A stretch of 33,341 nt of DNA from Limnohabitans sp. DM1 (GTDB lineage Bacteria > Pseudomonadota > Gammaproteobacteria > Burkholderiales > Burkholderiaceae_C): positions 1 to 33,341 of the forward strand of contig NZ_CXOO01000063.1 in assembly GCF_001269385.1 (NCBI RefSeq). The letters are read 5' to 3'. Below are positions 22,925 through 31,918 of this stretch, in pieces. Under the pieces are notes generated by a model. The model worked only from the letters and a program-made list of their open reading frames with translations. It was not told where the DNA came from and searched no databases. How positions within the stretch are numbered: the stretch's first letter is position 1; the number at the start of each line of letters is the position of its first letter. A program made the translations under genes and the position numbers.

Positions 22925-23483
22925 GCACCTGTCCTCCACCACCTGGGCCTCGGCGCTTTGGGGCAGTGCTGACCGATGCTGGTTGTCCAAACCGATCGGT
23001 CAGTCCTTGAAAACTTTGCGGGCGTTGGCGTTTTTTGACCTCGGGCACAAAGTGTTGCTGCACAAAGGCACGCACCGCCTCCACCAGCACCCCTGGGGCC
23101 GCCACGGTTTCCACACTTTCTTGCGCATCCAGCCAGCGCCCGGCATCGTGGTAGCTCAGGCTCACGGCCTGCGGTACCGCCAAAGGTTCAAGACCATCGC
23201 GCTCTTGCAGGCGCCACATCACAAAAAAGCTGGGTGTGGGCGCGCTGACGTTGAGCCAATAGCCCTCGGCATCGTCGGTGAACAACTCCACCGGCCAGCC
23301 TGGATACAGCCACAGCGCATCGCCTTCGTTTTCACGCAAACAGCGCGGCGTCAGACCAAAACTGTCTTCGTGCGGCACCACGTCGTCAAGCACCCAACGC
23401 GAAGATTGCCAACGGGCCATGGGGCCTTGCAAGGGTTCTTTGCGCATCAGCACGGCCACGGTCATCAAGTTATGTGCAGACAT
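22917..23483 (-). CDS. DUF3305 family protein
   Basis: A 188-residue cytoplasmic protein. The N-terminus VAVLMRKEPLQGPMARWQSSRWVLDDVVP and the following LWLYPGWPVELFTDDAEGYWLNVSAPTPSFFVMWRL are the conserved core of DUF3305. The middle (VSLSYHDAGRWLDAQESVETVAAP) and the helical FVQQHFVPEVKKRQRPQSF precede a charged Gly-rich tail. No catalytic motif or metal ligand set is evident. It is the first gene of the DUF3305-DUF3306-poly-FeS-TorD series and follows a histidine kinase gene by 14 bp. Function is unknown. Confidence 0.88.
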   Translation of the reverse strand: MSAHNLMTVAVLMRKEPLQGPMARWQSSRWVLDDVVPHEDSFGLTPRCLRENEGDALWLYPGWPVELFTDDAEGYWLNVSAPTPSFFVMWRLQERDGLEPLAVPQAVSLSYHDAGRWLDAQESVETVAAPGVLVEAVRAFVQQHFVPEVKKRQRPQSFQGLTDRFGQPASVSTAPKRRGPGGGGQVHE

Positions 23484-23497
23484 TTTTTCTCTTCATT

Positions 23498-24988
23498 TCA
23501 AGCCAACAGGGTGTAGTCGATGGTAGGCAGGCGCAAAGTGAACACTGTGCCCTGCCCAGGCTCCGACTTGAAGGTGAGCTTGCCCCCATGCGACTCGATG
23601 ATCGACTTGCTGAGCCACAAGCCCACGCCCATGCCCTCGGATTTGGTGGTCTTGAACAGGCTGAAGACATCGTCCTGGCGCTCTGGATCAATGCCCTTGC
23701 CGTTGTCCTGCACATGCAGCTCCAGGTGGTCTTCAAACACCTGGCCACGAATGCTCAGGTGTGGGTGCCGCACATGGGATTCCAAAATGGCGTCGATCGC
23801 GTTGTTCATCAAATTCAGCACCACCTGCTGCAACTGGGTGGCATCACCCGTCAATCGGAAATTCTCTGCAAACTCAGTGCTCAGACGGATTTCACACTCC
23901 AGCAATTTGAAACTGACCAGATCGGCCACATCCATCACCAGGCGCTCGAAGTCTATGCGGGCGTACTCACCCTTGCTCATGCGAAACAGGTTGCGGAGTT
24001 TGCGGATGATGTCGCCAGAGCGCTGGGTGTTTTTCACAATCGCATCGGCCACGGTCTTGAGGGTATTCAGATCAGGCTGAGAGTTCTGGTCCATGGCCGC
24101 CGAGAGCTTGGTCTGCACCAATTCGGCATGCAGCATGGTGGCCGTCAGCGGCTGGTTCAGCTCATGGGCAAAACTGGCCACCAGAGCGCCCATACCCGCG
24201 CTTTTGTTGGACAAGGTCAGCTGACGGAGGATTTCCTCGCGCTCACGCAGCAAGACGCCCAAGTCGTCCGAGTGCTGCTGAAACAAGGCGGCACGCTCCT
24301 GTTCGCGGGCCAATTGCTGCTCGGCAAGCAGACGGGCGCGGTGTGTCTGGTCAATGAAAATCTGCATGAACCCCACGTTCAACATGCTGATCGCCACGAA
24401 CTGGCCTGCAAAAACAATGAACTGGTCCCAAGAGACTTCGTAAAGGTCGGTGGCGCCATAGCCCGTCAGCAAGGCAATGGTCTTGATGCCCAAGGTGACC
24501 GTCAACACACCACCTGCAGCCTTGACCGACGTGGCGCCTATTGTGTCGTGCTCGACACCGATGCGCTGACCCGATAAAAAATATTCAAAGCAGTTGAGGG
24601 TGAAATAACCGTAAAAGACCAACATGACCACTTCGACCGAAGCACCCGAAAACTGCAAGGCATAGGTCAGGGACACAAACGCCAGATTCAGCAAGCCATG
24701 CGTCCACATCCACTGGGCGGAGGCCGCATCGCCCAAAGAACGCAAGGCGATCTGCCGTCCCCAGTTGCCCAAGGTCATGAGCAGCATCCCCAACACGACC
24801 ACCATGTCGTCACTGAGCACGCCCCGGCTGCCGAAAACACACAAACTCAGCGCACTGAAAATGCCCGACAGACTCCACAGCGACACCAGGCGGCTGCGAA
24901 AACGCGCCAGGCCGTACCAAATGGCGGCATGCAGCATCAAATAAAGGAACGCGTCCATCCAGAAGATGGTTTGCACGTCAGGAATCAA
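23498..24988 (-). CDS. Membrane-bound sensor histidine kinase
   Basis: A two-component sensor with an N-terminal membrane domain of six or seven hydrophobic segments (about residues 1-210) that needs no periplasmic domain, then a coiled coil (LLAEQQLAREQERAALFQQHSDDL), and the kinase core. The H box is VASFAHELNQPLTATM (His near residue 275), the N box VVLNLMNNAIDAIL, G1 DNGKGIDPERQDDVF, G2 GMGVGLWLSKSIIESHGG. The ELNQPL form is that of the DctB/FixL-like class. The start is uncertain: AAGGAG lies 6 nt before a TTG at 24988, while ATG 24958 and an earlier frame opening at 25030 are alternatives. No response regulator is encoded in the window. It lies between the two FDH gene sets and may control them. 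Confidence 0.9.
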   Translation of the reverse strand: MIPDVQTIFWMDAFLYLMLHAAIWYGLARFRSRLVSLWSLSGIFSALSLCVFGSRGVLSDDMVVVLGMLLMTLGNWGRQIALRSLGDAASAQWMWTHGLLNLAFVSLTYALQFSGASVEVVMLVFYGYFTLNCFEYFLSGQRIGVEHDTIGATSVKAAGGVLTVTLGIKTIALLTGYGATDLYEVSWDQFIVFAGQFVAISMLNVGFMQIFIDQTHRARLLAEQQLAREQERAALFQQHSDDLGVLLREREEILRQLTLSNKSAGMGALVASFAHELNQPLTATMLHAELVQTKLSAAMDQNSQPDLNTLKTVADAIVKNTQRSGDIIRKLRNLFRMSKGEYARIDFERLVMDVADLVSFKLLECEIRLSTEFAENFRLTGDATQLQQVVLNLMNNAIDAILESHVRHPHLSIRGQVFEDHLELHVQDNGKGIDPERQDDVFSLFKTTKSEGMGVGLWLSKSIIESHGGKLTFKSEPGQGTVFTLRLPTIDYTLLA

Positions 24989-25110
24989 AAGGCTCTCCTT
25001 GGCTGGCACGAGCCATGCGCAAAACAGCAAGCCCGCGCATGACCGAACAAGCCGCAGATTATGCGGTCAGCGGGGGCCAGGGTGCATGTGCGGGGCTTGG
25101 GCCCGCCAAG

Positions 25111-28056
25111 TCAAGGGCTGGTCGTCGCTGGCTGACCGTAACCCTGCACCGCTGAAAGCGCCCCACCAGCCCGGATGGCAACTGCACAGTACTTGAACTC
25201 GGGAATTTTCCCGAAAGGGTCCAGCGCTGCGTTGGTCATCAGGTTGGCCGCTGCTTCGTAATAAGCAAACGGAACAAACACAGCCCCTTGCGGCATGCCA
25301 TCATCGCGCCGCACATGCAGAGTCACTTGACCTCGACGTGAGGTGATCGTGAACACATCACCCGTCTTCAAGCCCAAATTCGCCAGATCAGCGCCGCACA
25401 TGGATGCCGTCGCCAAGGGCTCAATGGCATCCAGAACAGTCGCGCGGCGGGTCATGCTGCCCGTGTGCCAGTGCTCCAGCTGGCGACCGGTGATCAACAC
25501 AAACGGATAGTCAGCATCAGGGCGCTCGTTGGCAGGAATGATGTCCGCTGGCACCAGATTCACGCGACCGTCTGCTGTCGCGAAATGATCCCTAAAGACC
25601 GTTGGCTCTCCAGGATCATCGGCACTCAGGCAGGGGTAGGTGACGCTGGACTCGCGTTGCAGTCGCTCCCAAGTAATGCCCCAGATGGCCGTGTGCATGG
25701 CTCGACGCATTTCGTCATACACCTGCGCCACACCGTCGAACTCACCTTCGTAACCGCAGGCCAAGGGAAGGCCTCTGCCCTGCTCGCCTGGTAGCGCAGA
25801 TGGGGTATGCGTCGCATAGGCCCCGACACGCTGCGCCATCTGTTGAATGATCCACAAATCAGGCTTGGCTTGCCCCGGCGGATCGATGGCCTGTTTGCCC
25901 AGTTGCACCATGCGGTCGGTGTTGCTCACCGTGCCATTTTTCTCTGGCCACGCGGTGGCGGGCAGCACCACATCGGCCAGCCAGGCGGTTTCGGTCATGA
26001 AAATATCCTGCACCACCAGATGCTCAAGCGAGGCCAGCGCGTGACGTGCGTGGTTCAAGTCCGGGTCGCTCATGGCGGGGTTTTCGCCCATGATGTACAT
26101 GCCGCGCACCTTGTGCGCATCACTCTCGGGCGCCAGGATCTTGCCCATGATTTCCACCACGGTGTAACCCGGTTCGGCATCCAGCGGCGTGCTCCAGAAA
26201 TCTTCAAACCAGGCATGCGCTTCAGCGTTGCTGACACGCTGGTAGTTGGGAAACATCATCGGGATCAAGCCTGCGTCCGATGCGCCTTGCACATTGTTCT
26301 GGCCGCGCAGCGGATGCAGGCCCGAGCCGGGCTTGCCGATCTGTCCGGTCACGGTCACCAGTGCGATCAGGCAACGCACGTTATCGGTACCGTGAACGTG
26401 CTGGCTCACGCCCATCCCCCAAAGGATCATGGCCCCCTTGGCCTTGGCGAATTCACGGGCAACTTCGCGCAAAGTTTGCGCTGGAATGCCGCAAATGGGC
26501 GCCATCGCTTCGGGGCTATAGCCTTGAACGTTCTCGCGCAGGGCTTCGTAATGGTTGGCCCGCTTGGCAATGAAGTCCTGGTCGGACAAACCCTCTTCAA
26601 TGACCACATGGATGAGCGCATTGAGCATGGCCACATCGGTGTCGGCTTTGAACTGCAAAGTGCGCCATGCGTGCTGGCCCAGGTCTGTGATGCGCGGATC
26701 GGCCAGCACGATCTTGGCGCCGCGTTGCGCGGCATTTTTCATCCAGGTCGCGGCCACGGGATGATTGGCCGTCGGGTTGGAGCCAATCACAAAGATCAGG
26801 TCGGAATGCTCGACATCATTGACTTGGTTGCTCACTGCGCCTGAGCCCACACCTTCAAGCAGCGCGGCCACGCTGGAGGCGTGACACAAGCGGGTGCAAT
26901 GGTCCACGTTGTTGGAGCCGAAACCCGTGCGCACCAGTTTCTGGAACAAGTAGGCTTCTTCATTGCTGCCTTTGGCTGAGCCAAATCCGGCCAGGCTTTT
27001 GGGGCCAAACCGATCACGCAAGTTTTTCAACTGGCCTGCACCCAAGGCCAGCGCCTCTTCCCAGGTGGCTTCACGAAACACCTCGGACCAGTCGGCACTG
27101 TCTCGGTTCAAGCGGTTGAGCAACTCGGGATCTTTGGCCACGCCAACTTTGCGGATCAAGGGCACTGTCAGTCGCTGAGGGTTGGCGGCATAGTCAAAAC
27201 CAAAGCGTCCCTTGACGCACAAGCGGCTGTGGTTGGCCGGTCCATCGCGCCCATCAACACCCACGATCACATTGTTCTTGACCTTGTACGTGAGCAGGCA
27301 ACCCACACCACAAAATGGGCACACAGAGTCCACTTTTTTGTCAACCACTTGCGTGCCCACTTGGGTCTTGGGCATCAGTGCGCCCGTTGGGCAAGCTTGA
27401 ACGCACTCACCGCAGGCCACACAAGTGCTCTGGCCCATGGCATCGCCCAGGTCAAACACAATGGCGCTGTGTGCTCCACGCATGGCGTAACCGATGACGC
27501 CATTGACCTGCTCTTCGCGGCAAGCCCTGACGCAGCGCTTGCACTGGATGCAAGCGTCCAGATTGACCGCCATGGCTGGGTGCGACATATCGGCCTGCGG
27601 CTGTTCGCGGCGCAGTGATGCCAGCTCGGGTCGCACGGTGACATCCATGCGGTAAGCCCAATCACTGAGCTCGCCATGCTGGCCTGCATGCGTGCCGCTG
27701 CCGTTCGCATCGTTCCATTTGTGCCCCACATCGGGCATGTCGGACAGCAGCAACTCCAGCACCATTTTCTGGCTTTTGACCGCACGCTCGCTTTTGGCCT
27801 GAACGTGCATGCCTTCAGTGGCACTGCGGCAGCAACTGGGGGCCAAGGTGCGTTCACCCGCAATTTCAACCACGCAAGCTCGGCAATTGCCGTCCGGGCG
27901 GTAGCCCTCTTTGTAACAAAGGTGGGGAATCGCAATGCCATGCCGCTGGGCAGCCTGAAGGATGGTTTCACCCTCATAGGCCTGGATGGATTGCGCATCG
28001 AGTTTGAATTCGATGGTTTTCAGTGTCACTTCAGACAGAGAGTTCGGTGCGTTCAC
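25111..28056 (-). CDS. fdsA: NAD-linked formate dehydrogenase, alpha (bis-MGD) subunit
   Basis: Catalytic subunit of a cytoplasmic NAD+-dependent formate dehydrogenase. The 981-residue product has a NuoG-like N-terminus with a [2Fe-2S] cluster (Cys47, 58, 61, 75/76), [4Fe-4S] sets at Cys169/172/175/179 and Cys212/215/218/222, and the Mo-domain cluster at Cys246/249/253/280. The metal ligand is Cys391 with His392 in TRLCHASSVAA, so cysteine rather than Sec. Downstream are GSNPTANHPVAATW and GQNNVQGASDAGLIP, and a C-terminal domain with VLITGRQLEHWHTGSMTRR. No Tat signal. The start is GTG at 28056 with GGAG upstream, overlapping the preceding stop as GTGA. The layout resembles Methylobacterium FDH1 alpha, a tungsten enzyme, and FdsA; the metal cannot be told from sequence. 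Confidence 0.94.
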   Translation of the reverse strand: MNAPNSLSEVTLKTIEFKLDAQSIQAYEGETILQAAQRHGIAIPHLCYKEGYRPDGNCRACVVEIAGERTLAPSCCRSATEGMHVQAKSERAVKSQKMVLELLLSDMPDVGHKWNDANGSGTHAGQHGELSDWAYRMDVTVRPELASLRREQPQADMSHPAMAVNLDACIQCKRCVRACREEQVNGVIGYAMRGAHSAIVFDLGDAMGQSTCVACGECVQACPTGALMPKTQVGTQVVDKKVDSVCPFCGVGCLLTYKVKNNVIVGVDGRDGPANHSRLCVKGRFGFDYAANPQRLTVPLIRKVGVAKDPELLNRLNRDSADWSEVFREATWEEALALGAGQLKNLRDRFGPKSLAGFGSAKGSNEEAYLFQKLVRTGFGSNNVDHCTRLCHASSVAALLEGVGSGAVSNQVNDVEHSDLIFVIGSNPTANHPVAATWMKNAAQRGAKIVLADPRITDLGQHAWRTLQFKADTDVAMLNALIHVVIEEGLSDQDFIAKRANHYEALRENVQGYSPEAMAPICGIPAQTLREVAREFAKAKGAMILWGMGVSQHVHGTDNVRCLIALVTVTGQIGKPGSGLHPLRGQNNVQGASDAGLIPMMFPNYQRVSNAEAHAWFEDFWSTPLDAEPGYTVVEIMGKILAPESDAHKVRGMYIMGENPAMSDPDLNHARHALASLEHLVVQDIFMTETAWLADVVLPATAWPEKNGTVSNTDRMVQLGKQAIDPPGQAKPDLWIIQQMAQRVGAYATHTPSALPGEQGRGLPLACGYEGEFDGVAQVYDEMRRAMHTAIWGITWERLQRESSVTYPCLSADDPGEPTVFRDHFATADGRVNLVPADIIPANERPDADYPFVLITGRQLEHWHTGSMTRRATVLDAIEPLATASMCGADLANLGLKTGDVFTITSRRGQVTLHVRRDDGMPQGAVFVPFAYYEAAANLMTNAALDPFGKIPEFKYCAVAIRAGGALSAVQGYGQPATTSP

Positions 28057-29885
28057 AGCGAAGCTCCAATTTCATGGGGAAAATATGTTTGCACGCAACG
28101 CACCGGATTGGGCGCTGCCTGACCGAGACCGCAAATGGAAGCGTCGATCATGACGACATTCAGGTCTTCCAGGGTGCGGTTGTCCCACACTTGCGCATGC
28201 ATGAGGGCCGCCGCCTTGGCCGTACCCACCCGGCAGGGCGTGCACTGACCGCAACTTTCATGCGCAAAAAAACGCATCATGTTCAGGGCCGCATCACGCG
28301 CCTGGTCTTGATGGCCCAGCACGATGACCGCTGCCGAACCAATGAAGCAGCCATGGGGCTGCAAGGTGTCAAAGTCCAGTGGCACATCGCCCAAGCTGGC
28401 AGGCAATATGCCGCCAGAGGCGCCCCCCGGCAAATAGGCGTAGAACGCGTGTCCTTCAAGCATGCCGCCGCAGTATTCTTCGATCAATTCATTGACGGTG
28501 ATACCGGCAGGCGCCAGCTTCACCCCCGGGTTTTTGACACGCCCACTCACACTGAAACTGCGCAAGCCTTTGCGACCATGTCGACCAAATGCGCTGAACC
28601 ATTGCGGGCCCTTTTGGACGATGTCGCGCACCCAAAACAGGGTTTCAAAATTGTGCGCCAGCGTCGGGCGGCCAAACAAACCCAGCTGCGCGATGTAGGG
28701 TGGTCGCATGCGTGGCTCGCCGCGCTTGCCCTCGATGCTCTCGATCATGGCGGACTCTTCACCGCAGATATAGGCTCCGGCCCCTCGACGCAGTTCTATC
28801 CGAGGCAGTTTGCAAGGCGGGTTGGCACGCAACTTGGCCAGCTCTGCTTGCAAGAGGGCTCGGCAGCCGTGGTATTCATCGCGCAGATAGATGTAGCAAG
28901 CGTCAATGCCAACGACCTGGGCGGCCACCAGCATGCCTTCCAGAAAACGGTGTGGATCACGCTCCAGGTAAGTGCGGTCCTTGAACGTGCCAGGCTCACC
29001 CTCGTCAATGTTCACGGCCATCAGCTTGGGCGCAGTTTGCTCGCGCACGATGCGCCACTTGCGCCCTGCCGGAAAGCCCGCGCCACCCAAGCCGCGCAGA
29101 CCCGAGTCCTCCAGGGCTTGAATGACTTGCTCAAAGTCGTGCTGGCCTGCAGCCATGGCTTTGACCAAGGCATAACCGCCCTGCGCCAAATAAGCGTCCA
29201 GGCCCACATAGTCAGGGGCTGTTTGCACGTCGCTTATCGGCGACACCGATTTTTCGGCATAGGCTGCAGCGTCGAAGCTGGCCTGGTCAGAAGCTGCGGG
29301 ATGACTGGCATGGCCCTCGTTCACGGCCTTCGCGACCGATTCGAGGGTGGCATGCGCAACCGGGTGCTGGTGCACCACAACTGCAGGCGCTTGTTCGCAT
29401 CGCCCGATACATGGCGCAGCAATCACGCGCACTTCACTGTGGCCCAAAATCGCGGGTAATTTTTCCAACAGTTGCGCAGCACCCGCCAGTTCACAGCTCA
29501 GGCCATCGCACACACGGACCGTCAGGCCCGGCGCGGCCGCATCGCCCCGAATGACTTCAAAGTGATGGTAGAAAGTCGCAACCTCATAGACCTCGGCCAT
29601 CGGGATGTTCATCTCTTTGGCCAGCGCCACCAAATGGCGCTCATGCAGGCCGCCAAAGTGGTCATTCAGGACATGCAGATTTTCAATCAACAGGTCACGG
29701 CGATGCGGTGCCGCCCCCAATAGCAACCGCAGCTCATCGACTGCGGCATCATCGGCTTGACGACCCTTGAGCTTGCTTTTGTTGCGAATGCGCTGACGCA
29801 TATCTTCCACTGAAGCCAAGGCAACAGTGGCATCTGATGGAGAAGCTTTGACTGGAAAGTTTTGCATGGTCATCCATTGAAACAT
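28053..29885 (-). CDS. fdsB: NAD-linked formate dehydrogenase, fused NuoE-NuoF-like (gamma-beta) subunit
   Basis: The diaphorase part of the enzyme, transferring electrons from the alpha subunit to NAD+. The N-terminal domain (about residues 30-190) is NuoE-like with a [2Fe-2S] site VCDGLSC...APCIGRC (Cx4C and Cx3C). The C-terminal domain (about 215-605) is NuoF-like: LRGLGGAGFPAGRKW and NIDEGEPGTFKDR for FMN/NADH, GAGAYICGEESAMIESIEGKRG, and the [4Fe-4S] motif ESCGQCTPCR. In Cupriavidus these are separate FdsG and FdsB; here they are one chain of about 610 residues, as in Methylobacterium FDH1. The start is uncertain among ATGs at 29927, 29885, 29873 and 29867; 29885 follows AGGGTGG. It overlaps the alpha gene by 4 bp. 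Confidence 0.92.
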   Translation of the reverse strand: MFQWMTMQNFPVKASPSDATVALASVEDMRQRIRNKSKLKGRQADDAAVDELRLLLGAAPHRRDLLIENLHVLNDHFGGLHERHLVALAKEMNIPMAEVYEVATFYHHFEVIRGDAAAPGLTVRVCDGLSCELAGAAQLLEKLPAILGHSEVRVIAAPCIGRCEQAPAVVVHQHPVAHATLESVAKAVNEGHASHPAASDQASFDAAAYAEKSVSPISDVQTAPDYVGLDAYLAQGGYALVKAMAAGQHDFEQVIQALEDSGLRGLGGAGFPAGRKWRIVREQTAPKLMAVNIDEGEPGTFKDRTYLERDPHRFLEGMLVAAQVVGIDACYIYLRDEYHGCRALLQAELAKLRANPPCKLPRIELRRGAGAYICGEESAMIESIEGKRGEPRMRPPYIAQLGLFGRPTLAHNFETLFWVRDIVQKGPQWFSAFGRHGRKGLRSFSVSGRVKNPGVKLAPAGITVNELIEEYCGGMLEGHAFYAYLPGGASGGILPASLGDVPLDFDTLQPHGCFIGSAAVIVLGHQDQARDAALNMMRFFAHESCGQCTPCRVGTAKAAALMHAQVWDNRTLEDLNVVMIDASICGLGQAAPNPVRCVQTYFPHEIGASL

Positions 29886-29964
29886 ACGCCCACCCTGTGG
29901 TTGCGCCCGACCCCAAGCCTGCTGCATCTCAACAATAGGCAGCTGTGGGCATCACGAGGGGCGG

Positions 29965-31614
29965 TCATGAAGCGAAAAACTTGGCAACACTGAGCCAGGT
30001 GCGGTAAACACCCCAAGCCAGCGGAAATCCTACTGCGGCCCATGCCAACACGACAAAAATGACATTCACACGGTCAGCACCCCTCGCACCCCGGCTGCGC
30101 ACCAGTTCTGTGGAGACAGCCCTCTCATGGGCCAAGCGTTTTTCTTCGGCCAGTTCTGCATCCGTCATGAACCATTTGGCATCCAGCGGCTTGACCAGCA
30201 CATTACAGATCAACCCCACGACCAGCATGCCCACCAGGATGTACATCGTCTGGTTGTAGACCTGCTCGCGAGGGATGCCCAAGCTCAGCTGGTATTCACG
30301 CATGTAGTTCACCACCACAGGTCCAAGAACGCCGGCTGTGGCCCAAGCGGTCAACAAACGGCCGTGGATGGCACCGACCATCTGTGTACCAAAAAGGTCC
30401 GCCAGATACGCCGGCACCGTGGCAAAGCCGCCGCCATACATGCTCAAAATGATGCAAAAAGCCGACACAAACAAAACGATGTTGCCGGCCGCAGAACTGC
30501 CCGGGATGCTGAAATACAGCAGGCCACCCAAGACGAAAATCACCGCATAGGTCAATTTGCGGCCCAGTTTGTCCGACAGACTGGCCCAGAAAAATCGCCC
30601 CCCGATGTTGAACAAACTCAACAGGGCGGTAAAACCTGCAGCCACCGTGGCCATGGATTTGAGCTGTTCTTTGTCAAGGTCAGCAAACTTGGCCTGAACA
30701 CCGATCAAGCTGCCACCGAACACCTCTTGCAACATGGGTGAAGCCATGCCGATCACACCGATTCCGGCACTCACGTTCATGCACAGCACCATCCAGATCA
30801 GCCAGAACTGGGGGATGCCCCAGACTTTGCTGACATGCACATGCCGCTGAGTGATCATGGCGTTGTGCACTTGGGCAGGCGGTGGCGTCCAAGCCGCTGG
30901 TTTCCAGCCGGTCTCTGGCACGCGGTAACCCCAGGCACCCGCCATCATGAAGGCAAAATAAATCAAGGCCATGACGATGAAGGTTTGCATCACACCCACG
31001 TCGGTAGGTGTCGAAAAATATGTCATCAAATCAGCCGCCAAGGGAGAGCCAATCATCGCCCCACCGCCAAAACCCATGATGGCCATGCCTGTCGCCATGC
31101 CCCGCCGATCCGGGAACCACTTGATCAGTGTCGAGACAGGCGAGATGTAGCCCAGGCCCAAACCAATGCCCCCAATGACACCGGAGCCGACCAGCATCAA
31201 CCAGAACTGGTGCAGGTAAACGCCCAAGGCCGACAGCAGCATGCCCCCACACCAGCACACCGCAGACACCACACCCGCTTTGCGCGGCCCTGCTCGCTCC
31301 AACCAGCCGCCCCAAGTGGCGGCGCTGGTGCCGAGCAACACAAAGAACAAGGTATACATCCAGCCCAAGGTTGAAATTTGCCAATCACAACGGGTGGTGA
31401 AAAGTTGACCCCAAAACCCCACCTCGGGTCCGCACGGTATGGCTTCCTGGATGCCCAAGGCTTTGGACAGCGGCAGCCAAAATACTGAAAAACCATAGGC
31501 CATGCCAATGCTCAGGTGAATGGCCAAGGCCGCTGGCGGCACCAGCCAGCGGTTGAAGCCCGGACCGGCAATGATTCTTTCCTTGTCCAGCCAACCGGGG
31601 GAATGGGTGCTCAT
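29965..31614 (-). CDS. OFA-family MFS transporter (oxalate/formate antiporter-like)
   Basis: A 549-residue major facilitator protein with about 12 hydrophobic helices. The N-terminus NRWLVPPAALAIHLSIGMAYGFSVFWLPLSKALG, the GIGLGLGYISPVSTLIKWFPDRRGMATGMAIMGFGGGAMIG segment (motif with KWFPDRRG) and NIGGRFFWASLSDKLGRK are OFA-type. OFA members move small carboxylates; the founding member OxlT exchanges oxalate for formate. A substrate of formate or a related acid is suggested by the adjacent formate dehydrogenase but not shown. AGGAG precedes the ATG. A 37-residue insertion-like loop near residue 60 and a charged cytosolic segment near 490-520 lengthen it beyond the usual 420-550 range only slightly. 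Confidence 0.9.
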   Translation of the reverse strand: MSTHSPGWLDKERIIAGPGFNRWLVPPAALAIHLSIGMAYGFSVFWLPLSKALGIQEAIPCGPEVGFWGQLFTTRCDWQISTLGWMYTLFFVLLGTSAATWGGWLERAGPRKAGVVSAVCWCGGMLLSALGVYLHQFWLMLVGSGVIGGIGLGLGYISPVSTLIKWFPDRRGMATGMAIMGFGGGAMIGSPLAADLMTYFSTPTDVGVMQTFIVMALIYFAFMMAGAWGYRVPETGWKPAAWTPPPAQVHNAMITQRHVHVSKVWGIPQFWLIWMVLCMNVSAGIGVIGMASPMLQEVFGGSLIGVQAKFADLDKEQLKSMATVAAGFTALLSLFNIGGRFFWASLSDKLGRKLTYAVIFVLGGLLYFSIPGSSAAGNIVLFVSAFCIILSMYGGGFATVPAYLADLFGTQMVGAIHGRLLTAWATAGVLGPVVVNYMREYQLSLGIPREQVYNQTMYILVGMLVVGLICNVLVKPLDAKWFMTDAELAEEKRLAHERAVSTELVRSRGARGADRVNVIFVVLAWAAVGFPLAWGVYRTWLSVAKFFAS

Positions 31615-31918
31615 CGGAATTACTCCTGTCGTTGATGTGGCCGCATGGGCTCGATCACGTCATCGGTCGCGCAAGCCAAAAGCTGCGACATACAGCCTGC
31701 ATGGATGCGCCTGAAGGCAACTGACGACACATCCAACGTCCGTTCAAATCAGGGAAAACTGTCGGTAAAAACTGTTGGGACTAACGCCTTGTCAACAGCC
31801 AAAACCATCCCTGAGTCCAGTCAATGCCACCCAGACGGAGGCCGTACTTTGCCAAAATTTTGCCCCCCAGGTCTTCGGTTCAAGCCACAGGTCTGAACAG
31901 GACCATGAACCCTCTGGC
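31615..31918. other. Intergenic region between boxA and the OFA transporter
   Basis: These 304 bases hold no gene I can support. A perfect -35-like TTGACA lies on the minus strand at 31790-31795, but no good -10 follows at 16-18 bp. Two direct copies of AAAACTGTYGG (31755-31765 and 31768-31778, 13-bp period) overlap this area and a CTGTTG/CAACAG inverted repeat spans it. This is the most likely place for the promoter and a regulator of the OFA-FDH operon. No clear terminator for boxA was found. Confidence 0.35.

Noticed and set aside
25031..25110. Terminator after the NAD-linked FDH alpha gene
   Set aside because: G/C-rich partial inverted repeats exist but none has a clean stem followed by a T run.
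31768..31795. Sigma-70 promoter for the OFA-FDH operon from a perfect TTGACA
   Set aside because: No acceptable -10 hexamer lies 16-18 bp downstream, so it is only mentioned under the intergenic region.
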